DNA of 64,000 nucleotides from Hydractinia symbiolongicarpus. Taxonomy: Eukaryota > Cnidaria > Hydrozoa > Anthoathecata > Hydractiniidae. The notes beneath the pieces are model-generated. The model had not been told where the DNA came from. It saw nothing but the letters and a program-made list of their open reading frames with translations, and did not search any database. The stretch covers positions 372,001 through 436,000 of the forward strand of contig NC_079877.1 of NCBI RefSeq assembly GCF_029227915.1, in the 5' to 3' direction. Below are positions 48,801 through 60,026 of this stretch, in pieces. A program made the position numbers and the translations under genes. The first letter of the stretch is position 1. Each line of letters begins with the position of its first letter.

Positions 48801-49907
48801 CGAAAACCCGCGAATTCCCGTAAATCCCGGACTCGGCCCGAATAGTCGAATGTATACAAAGAAAGTACCCTGTGAGTAAACTCATTTCCCGAACGATTTT
48901 TTAAATTATTTTTTCACCACTAAAACGCATGAGACTTGTAGTTTTCAAAAATGTTTTCATTTTTGATGAGACGCTGAATAAAAGATTAATCGCCGGCAAA
49001 CAAAAACCCGCCATTTCCCGTAAATCCCGGACTCAGTCCGTATAGTCAAATGTATACAAAGAAAGTACCCTGCGAGTAAACTCATTTCCAGAACGATTTT
49101 TTAAATTATCTTTTCACCACTAAAACGCACGAGACTTGTAGTTTTCAAAAATGTTTTCATTTTTGATGAGACGCTAAATAAAAGATGTTTAATCGCCGGC
49201 AAACGAAAACCCGCGATTTCCCGTAAATCCCGAGCGTGGCCCGAATAGTCGAATGTATACAAAGAAAGTACCCTGTGAGTAAACTCATTTCCCGAACGAT
49301 TTTTTAAATTATTTTTTCACCACTAAAACGCATGAGACTTGTAGTTTTCAAAAATGTTTTCATTTTTGATGAGACGCTGAATAAAAGAAGTTTAATCGCC
49401 GGCAAACGAAAACCCGCGATTTCCCGTAAATCCCGGACTCGGCCCGTATAGTCAAAAGTATACAAAGAAAATACCCAGTGAGTAAACTCATTTCCCGAAC
49501 GATTTTTTAAATTATTTTTTCACCACTAAAACGTTTGAGACTTGTAGTTTTCAAAAATGTTTTCATTTTTTATGAGACGCTGAATAAAAGAAGTTTAATC
49601 GCCGGCAAACGAAAACCCGCGAATTCCCGTAAATCCCGGACTCGGCCCGTATAGTCAAAAGTATACAAAGAAAATACCCAGGGAGTAAAATCATTTCCCG
49701 AACGAATTTTTAAATTATTTTTTCACCACTAAAACGTATGAGACTTGTAGTTTTCAAAAATGTTTTCATTTTCGATGAGACGCTGAATAAAAGAAGTTTA
49801 ATCGCCGGCAATCGAAAACCCGCGATTTCCCGTAAATCCAGGACTCGGCCCGTATAGTCGAAAGTATACAAAGAAAATACCCTGCGAGTAAACTCATTTC
49901 CAGAACG
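45854..49907 (+). repeat. 10-monomer (2027-bp) tandem duplication
   Basis: 45,854-47,880 and 47,881-49,907 match. Shared markers are TTTTTTAATTTATTT, AAAAATATTTTC, CCAGCAAAACC (46,079 and 48,106), CGTCGGC with TTTCCAGTAAATCC, GAGCGTGGCCCG, CGTTTGAGAC (47.51 and 49.54 kb), and TTTTTTATGAG. I counted about six differences, including TTTTTAATGAG/GATGAG, GTTTAATCGTC/GTTTGATCGTC, CCCAGACTCGG/CCCGGACTCGG, and GTAAACTC/GTAAAATC. It is therefore somewhat older than the 5882-bp event. Confidence 0.87.
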
Positions 49908-52300
49908 ATTTTTTAAATTATTTTTTCACCACTAAAACGCATGAGACTTGTAGTTTTCAAAAATGTTTTCATTTTTGATGAGACGCTAAATAAAAGATGT
50001 TTAATCGCCGGCAAACGAAAACCCGCGATTTCCCGTAAATCTCGAGCTTGGCCCGAATAGTCGAATGTATACAAAGAAAGTACCCTGTAAGTAAACTCAT
50101 TTCCCGAACGATTTTTTAAATTATTTTTTCACCACTAAAACGCATGAGACTTGTAGTTTTCAAAAATGTTTTCATTTTTGATGAGACGCTGAATAAAAGA
50201 AGTTTAATCGCCGGCAAACGAAAACCCGCGAATTCCCGTAAATCTCGGACTCGGCCCGTATAGTCAAAAGTATACAAAGAAAATACCCAGGGAGTAAACT
50301 CATTTCCCGAACGAATTTTTAAATTATTTTTTCACCACTAAAACGTATGAGACTTGTAGTTTTCAAAAATGTTTTCATTTTTGATGAGAAGCTGAATAAA
50401 AGAAGTTTAATCGCCGGCAAACGAAAACCCGCGATTTCCCGTAAATCCCGGACTCGGCCCGTATAGTCGAAAGTATACAAAGAAAATACCCTGCGAGTAA
50501 ACTCATTTCCAGAACGATTTTTTAAATTACCTTTTCACCACTAAAACGCACGAGACTTGTAGTTTTCAAAAATGTTTTCATTTTTGATGAGACGCTGAAT
50601 AAAAGAAGTTTAATCGCCGGCAAACGAAAACCCGCGAATTCCCGTAAATCCAGGACTCGACCCGTATAGCCAAAAGTATACAAAGAAAGTACCCAGGGAG
50701 TAAACTCATTTCCCGAACAATTTTTTAAATTATTTTTTCACCACTAAAACGTATGAGACTTGTAGTTTTCAAAAATGTTTTCATTTTTGATGAGACGCTG
50801 AATAAAAGTTTAATCGCCGGCAAACAAAAACCCGCCATTTCCCGTAAATCCCGGACTCAGTCCGTATAGTCAAATGTATACAAAGAAAGTACCCTGCGAG
50901 TAAACTCATTTCCAGAACAATTTTTTAAATTATCTTTTCACCACTAAAACGCACGAGACTTGTAGTTTTCAAAAATGTTTTCATTTTTGATGAGACGCTA
51001 AATAAAAGATGTTTAATCGCCGGCAAACGAAAACCCGCGATTTCCCGTAAATCCCGAGCTTGGCCCGAATAGTCGAATGTATACAAAGAAAGTACCCTGT
51101 GAGTAAACTCATTTCCCGAACGATTTTTTAAATTATTTTTTCACCACTAAAACGCATGAGACTTGTAGTTTTCAAAAATGTTTTCATTTTTGATGAGACG
51201 CTGAATAAAAGAACTTTAATCGCCGGCAAACGAAAACCCGCGATTTCCCGTAAATCCCGGACTCGGTCCGTATAGTCAAAAGTATACAAAGAAAATACCC
51301 AGTGAGTAAACTCATTTCACGAACGATTTTTTAAATTATTTTTTCACCACTAAAACGTATGAGACTTGTAGTTTTCAAAAATGTTTTCATTTTTTATGAG
51401 ACGCTGAATAAAAGAAGTTTAATCGCCGGCAAACGAAAACCCGCGAATTCCCGTAAATCCCGGACTCGGCCCGTATAGTCAAAAGTATACAAAGAAAATA
51501 CCCAGGGAGTAAACTCATTTCCCGAACGAATTTTTAAATTATTTTTTCACCACTAAAACGTATGAGACTTGTAGTTTTCAAAAATGTTTTCATTTTCGAT
51601 GAGACGCTGAATAAAAGAAGTTTAATCGCCGGCAATCGAAAACCCGCGATTTCCCGTAAATCCAGGACTCGGCCCGTATAGTCGAAAGTATACAAAGAAA
51701 ATACCCTGCGAGTAAACTCATTTCCAGAACGATTTTTTAAATTACCTTTTCACCACTAAAACGCATGAGACTTGTAGTTTTCAAAAATGTTTTCATTTTT
51801 GATGAGACGCTGAATAAAAAAAGTTTAATCGCCGGCAAACGAAAACCCGCGATTTCCCGTAAATCCCGGACTCGGCCCGTATAGTCAAAATGTTTACGAA
51901 GAAAATACCCAGGGAGTAAACTCATTTCCCGAACAATTTTTTAAATTATTTTTCCACCACTAAAACGTATGAGACTTGTAGTTTTCAAAAATGTTTTCAT
52001 TTTTGATGAGACGCTGAATAAAAGAAGTTTAATCGCCGGCAAACGAAAACGGGCGAATTCCCGTAAATCCCGGACTCGGCCCGTATAGTCAAAAGTATAC
52101 AAAGAAAATACCCAGGGAGTAAACTCATTTCCCGAACGATTTTTTAAATTATTTTTTCACCACTAAAACGTATGAGACTTGTAGTTTTCAAAAATGTTTT
52201 CATTTTTGATGAGACGCTGAATAAAAGAAGTTTAATCGCCGGCAAACGAAACCCCGCGATTTCCCGTAAATCCCGGACTCGGCCCGTATAGTCGAAAGTA
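49908..52300 (+). repeat. Copy of 41.4-43.8 kb (offset 8516 bp)
   Basis: The order CTAAATAAAAGATG with TCTCGAGCTTGG and CTGTAAGTAAAC, GAGAAGCTG, ACTCGACCCG with ATAGCC, the 3-bp-deleted monomer, GAGCTTGGCCCG, GGACTCGGTCCG, TTTTTTATGAG, AATCCAGG, AAAATGTTTAC and dyad 3 equals that at 41.4-43.8 kb. Private changes include AATCCAGGACTCGACC, GAAGAACTTTAATC, TTTCACGAACG, and TTTACGAAG. It is a dispersed rather than adjacent copy. Confidence 0.78.
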
Positions 52301-53180
52301 TACAAAGAAAGTACCCTGCGAGTAAACTCATTTCCAGAACGATTTTTAAAATTATCTTTTCACCACTAAAACGCATGAGACTTGTAGTTTTCAAAAATCT
52401 TTTCATTTTTGATGAGACGCGGAATAAAAGAAGTTTAATCGCCGGCAAACGAAAACCCGCGATTTCCCGTAAATCCCGGACTCGGCCCGTATAGTCAAAA
52501 GTATACAAAGAAAATACCCAGGGAGTAAACTCATTTCCCGAACGATTTTTTAATTTATTTTTTCACCACTAAAACGTATGAGACTTGTAGTTTTCAAAAA
52601 TGTTTTCATTTTTGATGAGACGCGGAATAAAAGAAGTTTAATCGCCGGCAAACGAAAACCCGCGATTTCCCGTAAATCCCGGACTCGGCCCGTATAGTCA
52701 AAAGTATACAAAGAAAATACCCAGGGAGTAAACTCATTTCCCGAACGATTTTTTAAATTATTTTTTCACCACTAAAACGTATGAGACTTGTAGTTTTCAA
52801 AAATGTTTTCATTTTTGATGAGACGCTGAATAAAAGAAGTTTAATCGCCGGCAAACGAAAAACCGCGATTTCCCGTAAATCCCGGACTCGGCCCGTATAG
52901 TCGAAAGTATACAAAGAAAATACCCTGCGAGTAAACTCATTTCCCGAACAATTTTTTAAATTATTTTTTCACCACTAAAACGCATGAGACTTGTAGTTTT
53001 CAAAAATGTTTTCATTTTTGATGAGACGCTGAATAAAAAAAGTTTAATCGTCGGCAAACGAAACCCGCGATTTCCAGTAAATCCCGGACTCGGCCCGTAT
53101 AGTCAAAATGTATACAAAGAAAATACCCAGGGAGTAAACTCATTTCCAGAACGATTTTTTAAATTATTTTTTCACCACTA
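52301..53180 (+). repeat. Copy of 45.6-46.5 kb (offset 6691 bp)
   Basis: AAAATCTTTTC with GACGCGG, TTTTTTAATTTATTT, AAAAACCGCG, CCCGAACAATTT and the CGTCGGC monomer with TTTCCAGTAAATCC follow the order of 45.6-46.5 kb. Here the CCAGCAAAACC variant of that series is replaced by CCACTAAAACG. Confidence 0.76.
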
Positions 53181-55380
53181 AAACGTATGAGACTTGTAGT
53201 TTTCAAAAATGTTTTCATTTTTGATGAGACGCTGAATAAAAGAAGTTTAATCGCCGGCAAACGAAAACCCGCGAATTCCCGTAAATCCCGGACTCGGCCC
53301 GTATAGTCAAAAGTATACAAAGAAAATACCCAAGGAGTAAACTCATTTCCCGAACGATTTTTTAAATTATTTTTTCACCACTAAAACGTATGAGACTTGT
53401 AGTTTTCAAAAATGTTTTCATTTTTGATGAGACGCTGAATAAAAGAAGTTTAATCGCCGGCAAACGAAAACCCGCGAATTCCCGTAAATCCCGGACTCGG
53501 CCCGAATAGTCGAATGTATACAAAGAAAGTACCCTGTGAGTAAACTCATTTCCCGAACGATTTTTTAAATTATTTTTTCACCACTAAAACGCATGAGACT
53601 TGTAGTTTTCAAAAATGTTTTCATTTTTGATGAGACGCTGAATAAAAGTTTAATCGCCGGCAAACAAAAACCCGCCATTTCCCGTAAATCCCGGACTCAG
53701 TCCGTATAGTCAAATGTATACAAAGAAAGTACCCTGCGAGTAAACTCATTTCCAGAACGATTTTTTAAATTATTTTTTCACCACTAAAACGCATGAGACT
53801 TGTAGTTTTCAAAAATGTTTTCATTTTTGATGAGACGCTGAATAAAAGAAGTTTAATCGCCGGCAAACGAAAACCCGCGATTTCCCGTAAATCCCGGACT
53901 CGGCCCGTATAGTCAAAAGTATACAAAGAAAATACCCAGTGAGTAAACTCATTTCCCGAACGATTTTTTAAATTATTTTTTCACCACTAAAACGTTTGAG
54001 ACTTGTAGTTTTCAAAAATGTTTTCATTTTTTATGAGACGCTGAATAAAAGAAGTTTAATCGCCGGCAAACGAAAACCCGCGAATTCCCGTAAATCCCGG
54101 ACTCGGCCCGTATAGTCAAAAGTATACAAAGAAAATACCCAGGGAGTAAACTCATTTCCCGTACGAATTTTTAAATTATTTTTTCACCACTAAAACGTAT
54201 GAGACTTGTAGTTTTCAAAAATGTTTTCATTTTCGATGAGACGCTTAATAAAAGAAGTTTAATCGCCGGCAATCGAAAACCCGCGATTTCCGGTAAATCC
54301 AGGACTCGGCCCGTATAGTCGAAAGTATACAAAGAAAATACCCTGCGAGTAAACTCATTTCCAGAACGATTTTTTAAATTACCTTTTCACCACTAAAACG
54401 CATGAGACTTGTAGTTTTCAAAAATGTTTTCATTTTTGATGAGACGCTGAAAAAAAAAAGTTTAATCGCCGGCAAACGAAAACCCGCGATTTCCCGTAAA
54501 TCCCGGACTCGGCCCGTATAGTCAAAATGTTTACAAAGAAAATACCCAGGGAGTAAACTCATTTCCCGAACGATTTTTTAAATTATTTTTTCACCACTAA
54601 AACGTATGAGACTTGTAGTTTTCAAAAATGTTTTCTTTTTTGATGAGACGCTGAATAAAAGAAGTTTAATCGCCGGCAAACGAAAACGGGCGAATTCCCG
54701 TAAATCCCGGACTCGGCCCGTATAGTCAAAAGTATACAAAGAAAATACCCAGGGAGTAAACTCATTTCCCGAACGATTTTTTAAATTATTTTTTCACCAC
54801 TAAAACGTATGAGACTTGTAGTTTTCAAAAATGTTTTCATTTTTGATGAGACGCTGAATAAAAGAAGTTTAATCGCCGGCAAACGAAACCCCGCGATTTC
54901 CCGTAAATGCCGGACTCGGCCCGTATAGTCGAAAGTATACAAAGAAAGTACCCTGCAAGTAAACTCATTTCCAGAACGATTTTTAAAATTATCTTTTCAC
55001 CACTAAAATGCATGAGACTTGTAATTTTTTAAAAATCTTTTCATTTTTGATGAGACGCGGAATAAAAGAAGTTTAATCGCCGGCAAACGAAAACCCGCGA
55101 TTTCCCGTAAATCCCGGACTCGGCCCGTATAGTCAAAAGTATACAAAGAAAATACCCAGGGAGTAAACTCATTTCCCGAACGATTTTTTAATTTATTTTT
55201 TCACCACTAAAACGTATGAGACTTGTAGTTTTCAAAAATGTTTTCATTTTTGATGAGACGCGGAATAAAAGAAGTTTAATCGCCGGCAAACGAAAACCCG
55301 CGATTTCCCGTAAATCCCGGACTCGGCCCGTATAGTCAAAAGTATACAAAGAAAATACCCAGGGAGTAAACTCATTTCCC
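53181..55380 (+). repeat. ~11 monomers resembling 46.5-47.9 kb with one monomer lost
   Basis: The order follows the 10-mer HOR (CGAATAGTCGAATG, 3-bp-deleted monomer, CGTTTGAGAC, TTTTTTATGAG, AATCCAGG). However, the CTAAATAAAAGATG monomer is missing: near 53,760 a TTTCCAGAACG start runs into TTATTTTTTCACC and CGCATGAG. Private changes include CCCGTACGAATT, CGCTTAATAAAAG, GAAAAAAAAAAG, AATGCCGGACTCGG, and ACTAAAATGCATGAG with GTAATTTTTTAAAAATC. Confidence 0.75.
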
Positions 55381-57235
55381 GAACGATTTTTAAATTATTT
55401 TTTCACCAGCAAAACCTATGAGACTTGTAGTTTTCAAAAATGTTTTCATTTTTGATGAGACGCTGAATAAAAGAAGTTTAATCGCCGGCAAACGAAAACC
55501 CGCGATTTCCCGTAAATCCCGGACTCGGCCCGTATAGTCGAAAGTATACAAAGAAAATACCCTGCGAGTAAACTCATTTCCCGAACAATTTTTTAAATTA
55601 TTTTTTCACCACTAAAACGCATGAGACTTGTAGTTTTCAAAAATGTTTTCATTTTTGATGAGACGCTGAATAAAAAAAGTTTAATCGTCGGCAAACGAAA
55701 CCCGCGATTTCCAGTAAATCCCGGACTCGGCCCGTATAGTCAAAATGTATACAAAGAAAATACCCAGGGAGTAAACTCATTTCCCGAACGATTTTTTAAA
55801 TTATTTTTTCACCACTAAAACGTATGAGACTTGTAGTTTTCAAAAATGTTTTCATTTTTGATGAGACGCTGAATAAAAGAAGTTTAATCGCCGGCAAACG
55901 AAAACCCGCGAATTCCCGTAAATCCCGGACTCGGCCCGTATAGTCAAAAGTATACAAAGAAAATACCCAGGGAGTAAACTCATTTCCCGAACGATTTTTA
56001 AATTATTTTTTCACCAGCAAAACCTATGAGACTTGTAGTTTTCAAAAATGTTTTCATTTTTGATGAGACGCTGAATAAAAGAAGTTTAATCGCCGGCAAA
56101 CGAAAACCCGCGATTTCCCGTAAATCCCGGACTCGGCCCGTATAGTCGAAAGTATACAAAGAAAATACCCTGCGAGTAAACTCATTTCCCGAACAATTTT
56201 TTAAATTATTTTTTCACCACTAAAACGCATGAGACTTGTAGTTTTCAAAAATGTTTTCATTTTTGATGAGACGCTGAATAAAAAAAGTTTAATCGTCGGC
56301 AAACGAAACCCGCGATTTCCAGTAAATCCCGGACTCGGCCCGTATAGTCAAAATGTATACAAAGAAAATACCCAGGGAGTAAACTCATTTCCCGAACGAT
56401 TTTTTAAATTATTTTTTCACCACTAAAACGTATGAGACTTGTAGTTTTCAAAAATGTTTTCATTTTTGATGAGACGCTGAATAAAAGAAGTTTAATCGCC
56501 GGCAAACGAAAACCCGCAAATTCCCGTAAATCCCGGACTCGGCCCGTATAGTCAAAAGTATACAAAGAAAATACCCAGGGAGTAAACTCATTTCCCGAAC
56601 GATTTTTTAAATTATTTTTTCACCACTAAAACGTATGAGACTTGTAGTTTTCAAAAATGTTTTCATTTTTGATGAGACGCTGAATAAAAGAAGTTTAATC
56701 GCCGGCAAACGAAAACCCGCGAATTCCCGTAAATCCCGGACTCGGCCCGTATAGTCGAAAGTATACAAAGAAAATACCCTGCGAGTAAACTCATTTCCCG
56801 AACAATTTTTTAAATTATTTTTTCACCACTAAAACGCATGAGACTTTTAGTTTTCAAAAATGTTTTCATTTTTGATGAGACACTGAATAAAAAAAGTTTA
56901 ATCGTCGGCAAACGAAACCCGCGATTTCCAGTAAATCCCGGACTCGGCCCGTATAGTCAAAATGTATACAAAGAAAATACCCAGGCAGTAAACTCATTTC
57001 CCGAACGATTTTTTAAATTATTTTTTCACCACTAAAACGTATGAGACTTGTAGTTTTCAAAAATGTTTTCATTTTTGATGAGACGCTGAATAAAAGAAGT
57101 TTAATCGCCGGCAAACGAAAACCCGCGAATTCCCGTAAATCCCGGACTCGGCCCGTATAGTCAAAAGTATACAAAAAAAATACCCAGGGAGTAAACTCAT
57201 TTCCCGAACGATTTTTTAAATTATTTTTTCACCAC
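55381..57235 (+). repeat. 3-monomer HOR, period 608-609 bp, about three copies
   Basis: The CGTCGGC monomer with TTTCCAGTAAATCC recurs near 55.69, 56.30 and 56.90 kb. The first two units also share CCAGCAAAACC (55,407 and 56,015) and a 1-bp shorter T-tract (CGATTTTTAAATTATT), so they are the closest pair. The third has CCACTAAAACG, GAGACTTTTAG and GACACTG. It ends near a GTATACAAAAAAAATACC variant. Confidence 0.85.
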
Positions 57236-57449
57236 TAAAACGTATGAGACTTGTAGTTTTCAAAAATGTTTTCATTTTTGATGAGACGCTGAATAAAAGA
57301 AGTTTAATCGCCGGCAAACGAAAACCCGCGAATTCCCGTAAATCCCGGACTCGGCCCGAATAGTCGAATGTATACAAAGAAAGTACCCTGTGAGTAAACT
57401 CATTTCCCGAACGATTTTTTAAATTATTTTTTCACCACTAAAACGCATG
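57236..57449 (+). repeat. One monomer with CGAATAGTCGAATG
   Basis: Linker monomer carrying GAATTCCCG, CGAATAGTCGAATG and CTGTGAG before the next trimer block. Confidence 0.7.
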
Positions 57450-57665
57450 AGACTTGTAGTTTTCAAAAATGTTTTCATTTTTGATGAGACGCTGAATAAA
57501 AGAAGTTTAATCGCCGGCAAACGAAAACCCGCGATTTCCCGTAAATCCCGGACTCGGCCCGTATAGTCAAAAGTATACAAAGAAAATACCCAGGGAGTAA
57601 ACTCATTTCCCGAACGATTTTTTAAATTATTTTTTCACCACTAAAACGTATGAGACTTGTAGTTT

Positions 57666-57687
57666 TCAAAAATGTTTTCATTTTTGA
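57666..57687 (+). other. Dyad 1: perfect 9-bp inverted repeat, 4-nt loop (reference copy)
   Basis: The arms TCAAAAATG and CATTTTTGA are exact reverse complements flanking TTTT. The bases just outside do not pair, so the stem is exactly 9 bp. The element recurs in nearly every monomer at the same phase, for example at 68-89. Variants weaken it: G to C at the inner end of the left arm (AAAATCTTTTC), G to T or A there, CAATTTTGATG in the right arm, or CATTTTCGATG. It could form a hairpin or cruciform, or be a palindromic protein-binding site. No function is shown by sequence alone. Confidence 0.9.
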
Positions 57688-57763
57688 TGAGACGCTGAAT
57701 AAAAGAAGTTTAATCGCCGGCAAACGAAAACCCGCGAATTCCCGTAAATCCCGGACTCGGCCC

Positions 57764-57781
57764 GTATAGTCAAAAGTATAC
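57764..57781 (+). other. Dyad 2: imperfect inverted repeat around GTATAC (reference copy)
   Basis: The consensus reads GTATAGT-CAAA-AGTATAC, 7-bp arms with one mismatch at the sixth pair. A recurring variant (see 2603-2620) changes one base and makes the arms perfect. Other variants weaken it, for example GAATAGTCGAATGTATAC and GTATAGTCAAAATGTTTAC. It lies about 75 bp downstream of dyad 1 in each monomer. Confidence 0.8.
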
Positions 57782-58719
57782 AAAGAAAATACCCAGGGAG
57801 TAAACTCATTTCCCGAACGATTTTTTAAATTATTTTTTCACCAGTAAAACGTATGAGACTTGTAGTTTTCAAAAATGTTTTCATTTTTGATGAGACGCTG
57901 AATAGAAGAAGTTTAATTGCCGGCAAACGAAAACCCGCGATTTCCCGTAAATCCCGGACTCGGCCCGTATAGTCGAAAGTATACAAAGAAAATACCCTGC
58001 GAGTAAACTCATTTCCAGAACGATTTTTTAAATTACCTTTTCACCACTAAAACGCACGAGACTTGTAGTTTTCAAAAATGTTTTCATTTTTGATGAGACG
58101 CTGAATAAAAGAAGTTTAATCGCCGGCAAACGAAAACCCGCGATTTCCCGTAAATCCCGGACTCGGCCCGTATAGTCAAAAGTATACAAAGAAAATACCC
58201 AGGGAGTAAACTCATTGCCCGAACGATTTTTTAAATTATTTTTTCACCACTAAAACGTATGAGACTTGTAGTTTTCAAAAATGTTTTCATTTTTGATGAG
58301 ACGCTGAATAAAAGAAGTTTAATCGCCGGCAAACGAAAACCCGCGAATTCCCGTAAATCCCGGACTCGGCCCGTATAGTCAAAAGTATACAAAGAAAATA
58401 CCCAGGGAGTAAACTCATTTCCCGAACGATTTTTTAAATTATTTTTTCACCAGTAAAACGTATGAGACTTGTAGTTTTCAAAAATGTTTTCATTTTTGAT
58501 GAGACGCTGAATAAAAGAAGTTCAATTGCCGGCAAACGAAAACCCGCGATTTCCCGTAAATCCCGGACTCGGCCCGTATAGTCGAAAGTATACAAAGAAA
58601 ATACCCTGCGAGTAAACTCATTTCCAGAACGATTTTTTAAATTACCTTTTCACCACTAAAACGCACGAGACTTGTAGTTTTCAAAAATGTTTTCATTTTT
58701 GATGAGACGCTGAATAAAA

Positions 58720-60026
58720 AAAGTTTAATCGTCGGCAAACGAAACCCGCGATTTCCCGTAAATCCCGGACTCGGCCCGTATAGTCAAAATGTATACAAAG
58801 AAAATACCCAGGGAGTAAACTCATTTCCCGAACGTTTTTTTAAATTATTTTTTCACCACTAAAACGTATGAGACTTGTAGTTTTCAAAAATGTTTTCATT
58901 TTTGATGAGACGCGGAATAAAAGAAGTTTAATCGCCGGCAAACGAAAACCCGCGATTTCCCGTAAATCCCGGACTCGGTACGTATAGACAAAAGTATACA
59001 AAGAAAATACCCAGGGAGTAAACTCATTTCCCGAACGATTTTTTAAATTATTTTTTCACCACTAAAACATATGAGACTTGTAGTTTTCAAAAATGTTTTC
59101 ATTTTTGATGAGTAGCTGAATAAAAGAAGTTTAATTGCCGGCAAACCAAAAACCCGCGAATTCCCGTAAATCCCGGACTCGGCCCGTATAGTCAAAAGTA
59201 TACAAAGAAAATACCCAGGGAGTAAACTCATTTTCCGAACGATTTTTTAAATTATTTTTTCACCACTAAAACATATGAGACTTGTAGTTTTCAAAAATGT
59301 TTTCATTTTTGATGAGTAGCTGAATAAAAGAAGTTTAATCGCCGGCAAACGAAAACCCGCGAATTCCCGTAAATCCCGGACTCGGCCCGTATAGTCAAAA
59401 GTATACAAAGAAAATACCCAGGGAGTAAACTCATTTCCCGAACGATTTTTTAAATTATTTTTTCACCACTAAAACGTATGAGACCTGTAGTTTTCAAAAA
59501 TGTTTTCATTTTTGATGAGACGCTGAATAAAAGAAGTTTAGTCGCCGGCAAACGAAACCCCGCGATTTCCCGTAAATCCCGGACTCGGCCCGTATAGTCG
59601 AAAGTATACAAAGAAAGTACCCTGCATGTAAAGTCATTTCCAGAACGATTTTTTAAATTATCTTTTCACCACTAAAACGCATGAGACTTGTAGTTTTCAA
59701 AAATCTTTTCATCTTTGATGAGACGCGGAATAAAAGAAGCTTAATCGCCGGCAAACGAAAACCCGCGATTTACCGTAAATCCCGGACTCGGCCCGTATAG
59801 TCAAAAGTATACAAAGAAAATACCTAGGGAGTAAACTCATTTCCCGAACGATTTTTTAAATTATTTTTTCACCACTAAATTGTATGAGACTTGTAGTTTT
59901 CAAAAATGTTTTCATTTTTGATGAGACGCGGAATAAAAGAAGTTTAATCGCCGGCAAACGAAAACCCGCGATTTCCCGTAAATCCCGGACTCGGCCCGTA
60001 TAGTCAAAAGTATACAAAGAAAATAC
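58720..60026 (+). repeat. ~6 monomers with a near-identical pair
   Basis: Two adjacent monomers at about 59.04-59.45 kb share ACTAAAACATATGAG and GATGAGTAGCTG, 204 bp apart; the first has an extra base (CAAACCAAAAACCC). The surrounding monomers carry private changes such as CTCGGTACGTATAGAC, CTGCATGTAAAGTC, TTCATCTTTGATG, and ACTAAATTGTATGAG. Divergence between neighbours is higher than in the centre of the window. Confidence 0.76.

Larger units (their letters stand above)
57595..57797 (+). repeat. Representative 203-bp monomer
   Basis: This copy is close to the consensus and is used as the reference register, starting at GAGTAAACTC. Positions 23-41 are two T-tracts separated by AAATTA. Positions 72-93 are the 9-bp dyad. 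Positions 121-170 are the GC-rich segment (about 64% GC) that holds 9 of the roughly 13 CpG dinucleotides. Positions 170-187 are the imperfect second dyad ending in GTATAC. ATTTCCCG at positions 11-18 is echoed near position 143 in monomers carrying GATTTCCCG, and AAATCCCG follows near 152, so the unit contains short internal direct repeats. This copy has the GAATTC version of the GC-rich segment; the other common version reads GATTTC. The start is arbitrary because a tandem repeat has no natural beginning. Confidence 0.95.
57450..58719 (+). repeat. 3-monomer (609-bp) tandem duplication
   Basis: 57,450-58,110 matches 58,059-58,719. CCAGTAAAACG occurs at 57,842 and 58,451, each followed by the private CAATTGCCGG or TTAATTGCCGG. 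Differences are GAATAGAAGAAG against GAATAAAAGAAG, TTTAATTGCC against TTCAATTGCC, and CATTGCCCG in the copy near 58.2 kb. Confidence 0.83.

Noticed and set aside
57764-57781. GTATAC/CCGTATAG as a TATA-like promoter
   Set aside because: There is no initiator, terminator or other element at a consistent distance, and the motif is simply part of every monomer. Satellite transcription is possible but not shown by the sequence.
57760-57785. Possible CENP-B box in CCCGTATAGTCGAA-type monomers
   Set aside because: Against the nine essential bases (NTTCGNNNNANNCGGGN, either strand) the best sites score 7 of 9. The CCCGTATAGTCGAA variant has the right ends but is one base too short between them.
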